Part shown: in pieces, positions 1 through 10,614 of the stretch
Layout of the letters: every line of letters begins with the position of its first letter
Numbering within the stretch: position 1 is the stretch's first letter
Assembly (NCBI GenBank): GCA_004794655.1
Contig: SMMW01000125.1
Location: 1,139,501 to 1,203,500 of the forward strand
From: Marisa cornuarietis
Taxonomy: Eukaryota; Mollusca; Gastropoda; Architaenioglossa; Ampullariidae
Direction: 5' to 3'
Length of the DNA: 64,000 nucleotides
Position numbers and translations under genes: made by a program
The notes under the pieces: model-generated
Seen by the model: the letters and a program-made list of their open reading frames with translations, nothing else
The model's database searches: none
What the model was told of the DNA's origin: nothing

Positions 1-76
1 TCCATGTGTCTGTCGGTCTGTACGCTATATCTCCGACATGTGACTTACAGAAAAATCTCTCATTGAATGTTAACAG

Positions 77-399
77 AGATTGGCGTCGACATAACACGAC
101 CCTGCCTACAGTGGAGAGACGTGCTGGTGTTGTACCGCCGTGACATTAGTGACAACTCGGGTATGGTGAAGTCGCTTAATGAAGCGGGTATCCCAGTGCG
201 GGTGATGAAGGATGATGACATTGAGGATGTGGCAGTTCGCCGCAGTAACGTGGTGTGGGTGACGGATGGAGATCGTGTTCGTGGTCTGGAGAGAAAAATC
301 GTCGTTTGTCTGGATGATAATGATGTTTATGTTGATCTCCGACTGTACTTTTTTTCTCGGTGTGCGTCACAACTTGTGATTGTCTCCCGTGACCAGTAG
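77..399 (+). CDS. Copy 0: last exon of a KH-NERD-SF1 helicase paralogue
   Basis: This is the 3'-terminal coding exon of a gene whose rest lies left of the window. The acceptor TTAACAG ends at 76, the same acceptor as the last exon of copy 1 (41924), and the exon enters in the same phase (two bases of a split GAG codon). It encodes about 107 residues, ending at TAG 397-399. It carries helicase motif V (VVWVT...RGLERKIVV) and motif VI (FFSRCASQLVIVS), which form the second RecA-like domain of UvrD-type SF1 helicases. It is 33 nt shorter than the copy 1 exon: an in-frame loss of 11 codons near its start removes a Thr/Ser-rich stretch. Flanking non-coding sequence on both sides also resembles copy 1, so this is a duplicated gene, not a retrocopy. 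Confidence 0.82.
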
Positions 400-579
400 G
401 CGACTGATCTGCACACCCCACACCTGTTGTAGTTCTCTTAACTCAACACCTCTCTTCAGTTTTTGTTCTATTCCTTTCTCAGTCTATCACGACGTGATCT
501 CCTTAGAACGTCTTAAACATGACATAATTATATTTTCTCACAAGATCCAGTCCGTGTCTTTGTTTACAGAACAACTAGT
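400..579 (+). other. 3' flank of copy 0
   Basis: The first 60 or so bases after the stop (CACACCCCACACCTGTTG and following) resemble the bases after the copy 1 stop at 42280, so this is paralogous 3' UTR. No AATAAA was seen nearby; the first clear one is at about 1673. Confidence 0.5.
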
Positions 580-765
580 GTCAATAACATTTTACACTCC
601 AGGTCTTGGTTACACAACATATTGGATCAACATCAATCTCACACGGCCTACACACTGGGTCTTGTTTACACCATAACTTGTGTCAACATTAACGTCATAC
701 ACACTGGGTCTTGTTTACACAGCAACTGATGTCAACATCAACATCATACGGCCTATACACTGGCT
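580..765. repeat. Degenerate tandem repeat, about 60-bp unit
   Basis: Three imperfect units share ACACTGGGTCTTGTTTACAC followed by an AACTNNTGTCAACATNAAC block. The first unit is the most diverged. No coding potential. Confidence 0.6.
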
Positions 766-1821
766 CTTTCCATGCGGGTCTACTTGCCAAGGCAGACAAA
801 CTTTTGTTCATTTTTTACACGCATAAATGCGTTGTTTCGGATAAAAAATTAATGAATTCGATTGTTGATTCATTTTTCTATCGAGTGATCTTCTTTTTAT
901 GACGTAGTTTTCACGTTTGACAGTAATTTTCTGCGTGTTCACACGGTAACTGTCTTTCTGTTTGGAAAATGGCTAGCAAATTCTCGGTATTGAAATTTCG
1001 ACCGGCAGCTTTGAAAATTTATATTTATTAACCTACAGTAAAGACAACCATCAGTAATACACCGTTTTAAAGAGCATTTTTAAAACATTCATTTTGTGTA
1101 AATTTTAAGATACATAGGTTTTGTGTTCGAGTACTAAAATCAAATGAAAGATTACGACTGTACACGTTTTAGAACTCTTGAACGTCAGTTTCAGAAATTA
1201 ACAAAAAAAACATTTACACAATATGTACAGACATAAAGTATGAAACAAACATATGTTTTATGAGAAGGTTTCAGTAGTTTCCTCCCTTATGTATTTATTC
1301 ATTTACGCTTATGAAAGCGACTAATGTTTCATTGCGCGCGTTGTTTATGGGCTCATTATCATGACATTTTTTTGCTGGGAATACTATAAAAGTGTTTTCA
1401 AGCAAACGCTGTTCCTTTTCTTTACATTTTGATCTTTCAGAATTATTTTAAATTGTTCTTCTACCTTTTTTAGTTATTTCTTTATAATTTTTTGAAAAGT
1501 GCGTCACGAAGTGTCCACAGGCTTCTAGCAACCACGTAAGGAAAGAGCTGGGTCTTCTTTACTCAACCTCATGGTGAGGGTTAGATACTAGAGCTGATGA
1601 CGTCACGTTGTATAACAGTCTTACCGTCTGACAAAATGTTTTTCTGAGTCTAGATCATTCTATGGTCACCTTAATAAAAAGTATCAATGTGTGTAATAGC
1701 TGTGTAAAGGCTGCGTATGTGTGTGAGCGCGCTGGTATACTCGTTAGTGCTAGGTGAGTTTATTGGAAAATGGTATGTGTAGAAATATATGCGTGTTTAC
1801 GTGTGTGTGATTCTGTGTATA

Positions 1822-1823
<2 letters not shown>

Positions 1824-1861
<38 letters not shown>
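1824..1861. repeat. (GT)n microsatellite
   Basis: Uninterrupted GT run of about 19 units. It creates false Cys/Val open frames. Confidence 0.97.
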
Positions 1862-3465
1862 CCTGAATTATTGTGACAATTGTAGACAGAAGACAAGTTC
1901 GTGTAGGTATATGCTTACAAAGAGGATTACGTGTTTGTGTTTTCACTTCTATTAGCGTGTGTGCCTGTGCATGTTTTCACATTTTCATTAGAGACATGTA
2001 TATGTGGTGGTTAATTGTTTATAAACTTTATTATGTCTGCTCTGCGTGTGCTTATGCGCACATATGGATGCATGAGACTATGCATGTTTGGTGATTAATA
2101 TTTGGTTAGAAATCTTGGTTATTGTAAAGATGTATCAGTTGAATTTGAATCGTTAGGATTTCAGGAATTGGGGGAAAGAAGACGAGTGAAGGAGATATCG
2201 TCTACAGCAAGTTGTGCCTGTCGAGTCAGCACCCGTTGTTCAGGAGTAACGGAGGGTATTGTTCTCAAAGTGCTATATGCACCTCGTCCACACCCGCTAT
2301 TCGGAGTATTGGAGTTATACAGTCGGTAGTCTGCGAGTTCGCACCGCCAGGTGTACATATGTGAGTGAGTGTGTTCTGTACCGGACTTTGAAAGTAAGTG
2401 CGTTTTGGTCATTTTGTTTAAATCAGAATACTGAATCGGTACTACCCGTTATGGTTCTCTCATGAGAAACTGTATGGTTTGAAAATTTGAAGTGAAATGG
2501 ACTTATGGAAGAAACTGTTGTCTCTTGAAGTTGGATGATTGGAGGGTGGAAAGTTACAAGTGTTATTACTATGGTATTTATGATTGATTGTTGGCAGAAG
2601 TATATTGATTAGAGTAACTCATATGATTGAAAGGGTTTACCTAGCCTGTAGTTAGTTGATATACATGGTGATTTGTAATTTGGGAAATTATTTGATATTG
2701 GGGAAATTACTTGAGATTTGTGTGATTTTTTAAAATTTGTGAAATTTGCTGTCCCCTCTCCAAAAAGACAAACAAAACTCCCTACAATAGAGAATTTCAA
2801 GCCCATGTAGAGGTCCAAGTGATTTGTTGCGTGAAAGAACACTTGTGGAACGCAGTGTGGGTCGGTGTGTCTTGTATGTGACCTTGCTGTTGTGTTGCGT
2901 GTCCCCAGCAGTAATAGACACATTACATTTAAAATATTAAATACAATAGTGCTAAAATACCATTTCCGTAAGAAAAGCAAGCCACGTAGCCATCACTGTC
3001 AAATTAGTGTACAGTGTGGAAAGCTATGGGGAGGTTTCTACAAAGTACAACCGTCAAAGCCACAGTAAACAAATTAAAAAAATAACCCTACTCTTTGGTG
3101 TCATCTTTTCATACAATCTTTCTCTCCCTTTTCTCCTCGTTTTTTTAAAGCTTTGTTGAAGCTGGATATCATGATTTATTTACTCTGGCAGTTTAAATGG
3201 TAGTTTTACAGAATACCTGTTAGTGACAGAAACTGTCAAGTTAAATATTTTTTATCTTAATATTCTTATGCAATATAATTTTGAACTAAAGGGGAAATTA
3301 TGTATAAGATAATCGATAGAAGAAAAGATTGGGTAGTCGTCGAGTAAGTGCCTCACCAAATGATCTAAGTAATCTGTGGGTCTTACTATATTTAAAAGAA
3401 ACAGATTTACAAAACAGTGCTGTCTCACTTAGGGAATGTTATATGATGATTAGTTATATAATGAA

Positions 3466-3650
3466 TTACAAAGCTATAGAATGCATTCTACAATATTAAG
3501 TCGAATTATACATATACAGAATGCATTCTTTAATTATAAAATGAATTGTATAACTTTAGAATGCATTTTATTATCAAATAAATTGTATGGCCAAGGAATA
3601 ATTCTATAATTATAAAATGAATTGTAAAGCTACAAAGAACAGTTATAAAA
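3466..3650. repeat. AT-rich degenerate repeats with GAATGCATTC palindromes
   Basis: Imperfect units share ATAAAATGAATTGTA and the palindrome GAATGCATTC or its derivative. It looks like a degenerate satellite or part of a decayed MITE. Confidence 0.5.
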
Positions 3651-4126
3651 AATTCCTTCGTGGTGCCCAATAGAGCAGGGGTACAATCTGGACAAAAAGT
3701 CTTATGACGAGTTCTGCTACCCCTCCATTCCTAGACAGAGTTAAGTGAGAATGTCTTCAGGCATGGCAAGTAAAGAATCCGGAAATAATATATGGATATT
3801 GTTGTTGGCCGACTAATACAACCGTACGATGAAATAATGTTAACGAACGCAATACAATACAAAACAACTTTCTGGTACGATGTAATCTTGTTGCTTCCAC
3901 CCCCTGCATTTTCATATCGTGGGGCAAAACCAGCTTTTAGTGTTTGAGGGCGTAGAAGGAAGAAACAACCCTGGGTTATTGTAAGAATATTTTTTTTAGT
4001 AAGAACAGTTTTCCAAGTAAAAATATCAGTAACATCAATTTATTTTAAAATTGTGCACACATTTTACTATTAATAATTTTATTGTTTTGTTAGCTTGCGA
4101 AATTGAATCAGCCTGATGTTATATAT

Positions 4127-4216
4127 ATGTTTGTTAAGTAAGAGTTCAAAAACGACTAATTCAGTGAGTACATGTTTGTTAAATAAGAGTTCAAAAACGA
4201 ATAATTTAGTCAGTAC
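4127..4216. repeat. 45-bp tandem duplication
   Basis: Two adjacent 45-bp units, each starting ATGTTTGTTAA and ending AGTAC, with four to five differences between them. Confidence 0.85.
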
Positions 4217-5333
4217 ATCACTGTACAAGCCACCTTTTTCGTTTCTTTGTATGTTTATATTTCATGTCATACTTTAGGTATCATGTAACGTCTGATGTAT
4301 TATGTAATAGTAGCCTTGGCAGACAACTTCATGAAGATGATTAATGATTAATAAAGATGTTTTGTATTGTAAGGGTTTGTTTTCATCGTAATAAATATGG
4401 CGTTTGTCCATGCTGGGCAACGTTTTTACCTAACAGGTATTTAAAAGCTGTTAAAGTGTCGTCAATGTCTGTCTGTTAAAAAACGTTCGTCTATCTGTCC
4501 GGTATAAAAAGAATTGACTTTCTATTATCTGTACTGGCAATAAAGAATATACGTTTAAAGAACGTGCTTATACATTTTTAAGAATGCCAACTCTTTAATA
4601 TGCATGCAACAATATGACTGTTTTAAGAAGTGATTTATCACTCTTTTATACATGTTTGAGGGTGTGCACAATGCTTTTAATAATAACTAAATGTAACTTT
4701 GGCTGCTAGACATAGATTGGACACATATATAAGATAATGGTATTACATGTTTGTAACTATTTTAACCTAGGTTGAGCTACGATATTTGTATGAAAACGTA
4801 CTTTTTTACGATCTCCATAAAGAGCAGACTTCATCTCATCTCTCTGCTTTGTGGGCAAGTTCTTCTGAAGATTTCATTCCGTTTTTCTCACGGTCTTCGA
4901 GATCGTCGACAGCGTGGATTTCATAACTCTTCAGCTACGTCATCCTCTCATTAATTGCAGACACGACGTGATCTTTCTCATCCAGAGAAAACTAAGCCGC
5001 TTGTTTCAAGCCATTTCATTTTTCTTTCACCGACGACGGCTTCTGTAGCAGACGAAACTCTTTCTCGTAACAGGCGACGCTCTTCCGTTCTCTTACGCAA
5101 TAGACGCTTGACGTCACCGACTCTCAACGTCATGTTAGTCTGGCGTCACACACACCGTCATTGCTCGACCCCACCTCTCCCTCCACAAGCACGCTCCCCA
5201 CACTAATAAAACAAGCAGGAAAAACAAACTAAAAGGACAAAAAAAAGTGTGCTATCCGCAATACTGGCGAAATAATTAACAGAAGGTATCATACAAGAAG
5301 AACGAGGAAAACATTCGTTTGTGCTGGTGACAG

Positions 5334-5334
<1 letters not shown>

Positions 5335-5396
<62 letters not shown>
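5335..5396. repeat. (AAT)n microsatellite
   Basis: About 20 AAT units. The poly-Ile and poly-Tyr frames on the opposite strand are artefacts of this repeat. Confidence 0.97.
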
Positions 5397-5398
<2 letters not shown>

Positions 5399-5519
5399 GT
5401 GATCAAATGATGTTTGAACGAAGATATTCCAATTGTCTATGACTCTAAATTGCAACATTTTCAAAACAAGCCCAGGCTTTAGATTCGATGAGTTGAGAAC
5501 GTAAGCCTTGACCTCTCGC

Positions 5520-5830
5520 CTACTTTCTTTCTCCTGTCTACGTCATCCGCCTGCCGATCAGTCTGCTAGTCTTCATTACTAAACTTGAATGGGGGCGTAG
5601 AAATAGTACCATACGTGAACCACGTGCACTAAAATACCAATCGTCAGGGGACAGAGCATCTAAAATCGTGTAAAGTGTTGTGAGGCAAGTGATGATGAAG
5701 ATAACCAGTATGATACAATGGTGCCGTTGTCCACTGGTCTGAGAGTTTGGAAGTGCCTCTACAGCCGACTGATATAGAGAGACTTTGTCATCATCAACAG
5801 GATGTAAGTGGAGGCTGGAGTGTTGAGGAC
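5520..5830 (+). promoter_or_regulatory. Relic promoter unit A, left half
   Basis: This matches promoter unit B at about 13360-13675 nearly base for base over long runs, for example AATCGTGTAAAGTGTTG and GAAGATAACCAGT.TGATACAATGG. It contains a CACGTG E-box at about 5616, as unit B does at about 13453. The homology stops exactly at 5830, where a Ty3/gypsy LTR begins, and resumes at 11431. Unit A therefore predates the insertion and is the upstream region of a further gene copy whose coding part is gone. Confidence 0.7.
5826..5830. repeat. Target-site duplication AGGAC (left copy)
   Basis: AGGAC directly precedes the left LTR and recurs at 11426-11430 directly after the right LTR. A 5-bp duplication is normal for Ty3/gypsy integration. 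Confidence 0.9.
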
Positions 5831-6642
5831 TGTCAAGAACGCACGGACAGTGTGGACAGGTCACACACAACACACACTGACCTCACAGCCTTCTTCACGT
5901 GTCCTTTCACACAACAAAATACAAAGACCTGCACATGGGCTCGAACGTTTCTATTAATCGGGTGAACGTAAATATATACTTTACTAAATAACAACAGAAA
6001 ACTTCAGCACAAATATTCTACACTGAGTTTGCACCGAAACAAATATATCTAAGCAGTTTATATTAAAGTCCTTCAAGTTCTCTCTTCTTCTGTTGTTGGG
6101 GGGGGGGAAGGGGTCGACACGGCAAACAGTTCCACTCTTTCAGTCTTGCTCTCTGGCGTTGATCATACGGACAGCCTACATTCACCAAATAACTCCGACA
6201 GTCTAACGGCAGACAAATGATCAAATCAATAAAAATTCCACAGTAGGTAAATCCACACAGTTCTACGATCTTCTCAAGAGATCACACAGCAGTTGAGAAA
6301 ATTAATAAATCGAGGAACCACACAGTTAATATTTCTCCACACAGTTACTCTTTCTCCATACAGTTAATATTTCTTTACACCGTTAATATGTATCCACACA
6401 GTTACTATTTATCCACACAGTTGCTATTTCTTCACACAGTTAATATTAATCCACACAGTACTATTAATTCCAACCTCTGTACCAAATTCCTCTTTCTCCC
6501 AGACTCTCACGTCTGCTTCCTCTTCCAATTTCTAAACAACGCCCCCTATACACATTCAAACCAGGGGTGATAATCGCTATTCAATCAAGGGCGACAACCT
6601 CGTTACTTCGACGTTCAGGGGTGGTAACACATGTTCATAACA
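5831..6642 (-). repeat. LTR, 3' LTR of the Ty3 element
   Basis: 812 bp, starting TGTCAAGAAC and ending TTCATAACA on the + strand. By eye about five differences separate it from the right LTR, including one G-run length change. Confidence 0.93.
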
Positions 6643-6655
6643 TTCCTCCCCTCCT
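6643..6655 (-). other. Polypurine tract of the Ty3 element
   Basis: On the minus strand AGGAGGGGAGGAA lies directly against the 3' LTR, the expected site for plus-strand DNA priming. Confidence 0.85.
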
Positions 6656-6730
6656 ACAAAAAAAATGTTCACATTTTCGCCTAACTACAATATAACTGTT
6701 ACGTTCTAACGAAAAGATTATCTGACAGCC

Positions 6731-7132
6731 CTATGGAATTTCTTGATCCATTTCAGCCCTTGATAAGGCATCGGCTAATTTATTAGTGGTCCCCTTAATC
6801 GGCTGAATATCAAACTTAAATTCCTGGAGGGCTAAAGCCCATCGCATCACTCTGGCATTCTTATAAGGATTAGATGTGAGGAAAGATAGGGGCTTGTGAT
6901 CAGTATGTAGGGTAAACTGTCTCCCATACAAATATCTAGACAGCTTCAGAACAGACCATACTATGGCCAAACACTCTCTTTCTACTGTGCTGTATCTCTT
7001 CTCTCTATCCAGTAATTTTCTACTCACATATATGACGGGTAAGAAACTGTTCTCAATGTTGTAGGTGAAGAGGGCTGATGGAACTTCTGCACGTCGAGGG
7101 TATTGTTTTAGCATGTTTATGTAGTAGGTCAT
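6731..7132 (-). pseudogene. Partial Ty3 RNase H domain
   Basis: The minus-strand frame has the Ty3/gypsy RNase H signatures VIYVSRKLL, YSTVERECLAIVW, LHTDHKPLSFL and LADALSR. The N-terminal part of the domain is replaced: the reading breaks at about 7130 where the coiled-coil insert joins in another frame. After DALSR the frame stops within about 30 bp of the polypurine tract, so no integrase follows. It is a fragment of pol. Confidence 0.88.
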
Positions 7133-7243
7133 CTGGTTTAATCATTTCCTTGAATATATCGATTACTTGTTCACTTTTTTGGCACTTCTTTATAGATTTA
7201 GACAACTCTTCTGCTGTGGTATCCAGTTCACGACGATAGGCGA

Positions 7244-9394
7244 TCAAAGTGTGTTTAAAGTTTTTTTTTTTACAAGAGCAGATGGTGTTGCTGTTTTTCT
7301 TTTCTTGCGAACTCTCGTGATTTTCATCCTTTTGTTCTTGCCTACCAGTTCGAAGCTCAGCAGTAGGTATTGTAACTCCTTGAAGAGTGTTACATTGGAG
7401 TCCTCTACAAATACCGGTTCTTTCTTGGCTGTCCCCAGCCCTGTTATGGGTTCTGTGAAACTCTTCTGATGGATTTCACGATCTTTTGACAAGATGCCAA
7501 TGAGTATCTTCTTCTCTGCTATGTCTTCTACTAACTGGCGTTTCAATCCCAGATATTCCTTTTGAGTTTCTCTCCTATCACCAAGTCTTTGTTCGAGTTC
7601 TCTCATTTGCTTTGTCAAACATTCCACGGCTCGGTTAGCCTCCACACTGTTTAATTTCTCGACTTCCAGAGATCCTTCCAGGTCTCTAACACGAAGCTTT
7701 AAGCTTTCTGAGTTGAATTTCGTTTCCAGATGAGCTGTTCTTTCTGCCTCGGTGTTTCCTTCCAGAGAATTCAATCTTGTGATAGTATTATCAAGATCTT
7801 TCCTGAGTCTTTCCTCTCGTTCCTTGAAGGTTCTGATATCTGCTGAGGCTTTCAGTAGGTCATCACACTGATGCTTACGTCTCAACTCCAATTCATGAAT
7901 CTTTTCTTTCAACTCACCAATGGTCGACTTCTGTTGTTGGCACAGTACAGCCAATCGATCTCTTTTCTTTTGGTTAACATCCATCTCGGCCTTGAGTTGA
8001 GCAATTTCTTTGTCCCTGATCTCTAACGGCAGTCTACACTCACGACCTTCTGCATCTTCTTTTATGTTCTCTAGTGAGGAATCGCTTTGCTGTAATTCCA
8101 TTCGGTTGTTCTTCTTTATATTCCATTGAACTGGTGGTAGAGTTAGGGGTTGAGGTCCCTGCATCTGGCGTTGGAATTGCGCGCGTGTGGTAACCGCTGC
8201 TGTTGGTTCTGACTCTTTCTCTTGTACATCAAATACCACCCGTTTTGTACCTCTCGTGTTTCCAATGATTAGATCGACAACTGGATTTTCGATGACACAA
8301 CATTTCAGGTCTCCATTGAAGAAAGGTGTCTCTACTGGAACACGTGCTAGAGGGAAGGTTTCAACCTTTCCACCAAAGGTAATACAAGATTGTTTCCTGT
8401 TCAGTCGGTCTTGAGGTTGAACCAAGGAGGCTCGTATACCGGAGATGGTTGCACCTGAGTCGCGTAGCACCTTAACTTGCTGTCCCCTAATCCGTCCTGG
8501 ATACAGATGTATCTTACCCAGCTCCTTCTCATCGGTGATTGAACACATAATAGCAACATTGGCTGGGGTTGGGTTGCTCTCATTTTTCCAATTTCCATTT
8601 GTGTTATCTTGGGGTCTATAGCTTGGACAAACCTTGGCTATATGTCCAAGTCCTCCACAGTTGAAGCAACGTCGTGGTGGTTTCCAACGATCAGGATGAC
8701 AAGGGCTGTTTCGATCATATATGGTCGTTGGTGCTTCCTTCGGAACTGTTCTTATTGGTGGGGAGTGGGGTGGAGTCCCCCATGATTCATTCCTTCTGTA
8801 GGGAGGAGTATTTCGTTGTCTTGAAGATCGAGGAGAAGTAAATTGGTGTCTGTCCTGCTTTGGGCGAGCTGGCGGTGAAGAAGGAGGAGTGGCTTGTCCC
8901 ACATTTGCGAACATGATAGTTTCTGTTCGTCTTGCCGGAGATTTCTGGGGGTGTGCTTGGCGATAACGTTCAGCACTGTCAATCATTTCATTAGCGTTCT
9001 GAAAATCTCTTTCTCTCAGAAATACGGCTAAATCTCTAGATACACTTTGCAGTATTTGTTCTCTGACTAGCAGATCATGCAATCCTTCATAAGTTTTTTG
9101 GACTTTGGATAAGTCGATCCACCTGTTGAACAATCCGATTAGTCTGGCTTGAAAAGAATGCATTGACTCTTGAGATTGGGGTTTCACCGATCTAAATTTT
9201 TCTCTGTAACCTTCGGCGGTGCACTGAAACTTGAGTAATAGTTCTCTTTTGAGCACATCATAATCCACGGGGCCCTGTACACATAGGTTATCATATAGCT
9301 GGAGGGCTTCTCCGTGAAAAGAAGTGGCGATTTGTAATGGCCAGATATCTCTGGTCCATTTAAGGGACTGCGCCTGAGCCTCAAATCGATTCAA
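7244..9394 (-). CDS. Gag-protease polyprotein fused to a long coiled coil (Ty3 element)
   Basis: A 716-residue open frame on the minus strand. Residues about 1-150 are a retrotransposon gag capsid-like region (SMHSFQARLIGLFNRW). A basic Pro/Arg/Ser region follows, then a zinc knuckle CFNCGGLGHIAKVC at about 240-257 and an aspartic protease motif LRDSGAT at about 310. From about residue 425 to the end it is charged heptad sequence (KEIAQLKAEMD, KIHELELRRK, MRELEQRLG), unlike reverse transcriptase. That part looks like a captured host coiled-coil protein; no family was recognised. The coiled coil continues in another frame at about 7130-7247, past a poly-T tract at 7260-7271. The gag N-terminus lies upstream (9732-9851) in broken frames. 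Confidence 0.8.
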   Translation of the reverse strand: MNRFEAQAQSLKWTRDIWPLQIATSFHGEALQLYDNLCVQGPVDYDVLKRELLLKFQCTAEGYREKFRSVKPQSQESMHSFQARLIGLFNRWIDLSKVQKTYEGLHDLLVREQILQSVSRDLAVFLRERDFQNANEMIDSAERYRQAHPQKSPARRTETIMFANVGQATPPSSPPARPKQDRHQFTSPRSSRQRNTPPYRRNESWGTPPHSPPIRTVPKEAPTTIYDRNSPCHPDRWKPPRRCFNCGGLGHIAKVCPSYRPQDNTNGNWKNESNPTPANVAIMCSITDEKELGKIHLYPGRIRGQQVKVLRDSGATISGIRASLVQPQDRLNRKQSCITFGGKVETFPLARVPVETPFFNGDLKCCVIENPVVDLIIGNTRGTKRVVFDVQEKESEPTAAVTTRAQFQRQMQGPQPLTLPPVQWNIKKNNRMELQQSDSSLENIKEDAEGRECRLPLEIRDKEIAQLKAEMDVNQKKRDRLAVLCQQQKSTIGELKEKIHELELRRKHQCDDLLKASADIRTFKEREERLRKDLDNTITRLNSLEGNTEAERTAHLETKFNSESLKLRVRDLEGSLEVEKLNSVEANRAVECLTKQMRELEQRLGDRRETQKEYLGLKRQLVEDIAEKKILIGILSKDREIHQKSFTEPITGLGTAKKEPVFVEDSNVTLFKELQYLLLSFELVGKNKRMKITRVRKKRKTATPSALVKKKTLNTL
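8453..8472 (-). other. Aspartic protease active-site motif
   Basis: Minus-strand codons for KVLRDSGAT, the D-S-G-A form of the retroelement protease active site. Confidence 0.8.
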
Positions 9395-9639
9395 AAATGC
9401 GTTGATATCGTCTTCGTCCTCTTTGAAGGCGGGGAGTTTATGTGTGAGTCCTTTTGGGGTTTGGTTCCCATTACTCCTCGTCGCGCTGGAATCGGTCTCT
9501 CTCTAAACGTAGTTTCTCTAATTCGAACTGACGCTCGGCCTCTCTTTCTCTTGCGGCCCTTTCAGCTTCTTTTTCTTTAGCTATCCTGTCAGCTTCTTTT
9601 TCTTTAATCCTGTCAGCTTCTGCTTCTCTTCTCTTTGTC

Positions 9640-9731
9640 TAATCTTTCTGCTTCTTTCTCTCTGGCTAATCTTTCTGCTTCTTTCTCTCTGGCTAATCTT
9701 TCTGCTTCTTTCTCTCTGGCTAATCTTTCTG
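9640..9731 (-). repeat. 27-bp minisatellite in gag coding REKEAERLA repeats
   Basis: Three to four 27-bp units, TCTTTCTGCTTCTTTCTCTC plus TGGCTAA on the + strand, encode repeated AERLAREKE on the minus strand, a helical charged repeat between the gag N-terminus and the capsid region. Confidence 0.85.
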
Positions 9732-9851
9732 CTAATATCTGTCCTGCCTTTCAATGCACTGAAATACATACTTTGTAAGGGCTTCTTCTTTCAATCCCAA
9801 CAGTTGTCCTTCTTTCATAAAGTCGGCTACCTCCCTAACGGATTCAGCCAT
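9732..9851 (-). pseudogene. Gag N-terminus of the Ty3 element
   Basis: ATG at 9851 (minus strand) opens about 39 residues beginning MAESVREVADFMKEGQ, a start common in invertebrate Ty3-type gag proteins. A TAG at 9732-9734 and further stops and frame changes in 9395-9640 break the link to the main open frame. Confidence 0.7.
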
Positions 9852-10596
9852 GGTTAACACCTATCCAACACAATTACTCTAGTGTGTTTACAAAAAGGGA
9901 GCACCCTACTATCTAAGCTTCTAATAAGGCAGAAAATACAACCAGAATTGCAATAAGTCTAAGCTACTGGCATGTCAACATCAATCAGGCAAAAAAAATT
10001 ATCTTCAAGGAATGCAACTGGGTTACAAAATAACATCAATAGCAGTCTTAACTTGTTCAAAACTAGTCACTCAGATTTCTAGATCTATTAACAATCCTAA
10101 AGTACCGTACGAGTACATCAAAATAATCCAAGGGCGACAACTTATTCAAACATCCAATGACTTCACATAAATTAATAAGTGAACACGCAAGGCCCAGAAT
10201 TATTTTTTTTTTATAAAAATAAAACAAGACAGATAACTACAGGATAGAGAACATCCACTCTCACTTTCGGTTTCTGCATACACTTTCACACAGAATAGTG
10301 AGCTTGGAAAATAAAGACGAGAGGCAAAGTAGAAACAGAGGCTAATTCCTTACTACGGGTAGAACTTTACACACCCGTAGACCCGTGAAGCTGGAGACGG
10401 GGAAACTGCACCACGCCCAACATGTAACACTTAAACACTGAGCAAATATAAATAAGTACAGCCGCTTTGCAAAATTCTCAAAGATAAATAATTAACTGCC
10501 AACCTTCTACCACTAAGTCCCAGGGGAATCACAAACACTGAATCGAAGACACACTTTCACCCGACTCTGTACCAAACGAAACAAACCAACGACAGG
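9852..10596 (-). other. Ty3 element leader region
   Basis: Untranslated sequence between the primer site and the gag start on the minus strand. No open frame of note; it would hold the packaging signal. Confidence 0.5.
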
Positions 10597-10613
10597 TCAC
10601 GTCGGGGTCACCA
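10597..10613 (-). other. Primer-binding site, tRNA-Trp
   Basis: The + strand reads TCACGTCGGGGTCACCA, the 3' end of animal tRNA-Trp including CCA, so the minus strand is complementary to it. One base separates it from the LTR at 10615, as expected for a primer site. Confidence 0.85.
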
Positions 10614-10614
10614 A

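Larger units (their letters stand above)
766..5334. other. AT-rich spacer between copy 0 and relic promoter unit A
   Basis: I recognise no gene here. Short open frames across the GT tract and poly-A/T runs show no protein-like composition. The stretch holds several simple and tandem repeats, listed separately. Decayed transposons without coding traces could be hidden here. Confidence 0.55.

Noticed and set aside
1770..2094. Cys/Val-rich ORFs across the GT tract
   Set aside because: They exist only because GTGTGT reads CVCVCV; no start context or conserved motif.
5203..5464. Poly-Ile and poly-Tyr ORFs
   Set aside because: Translation of the (AAT)n microsatellite.
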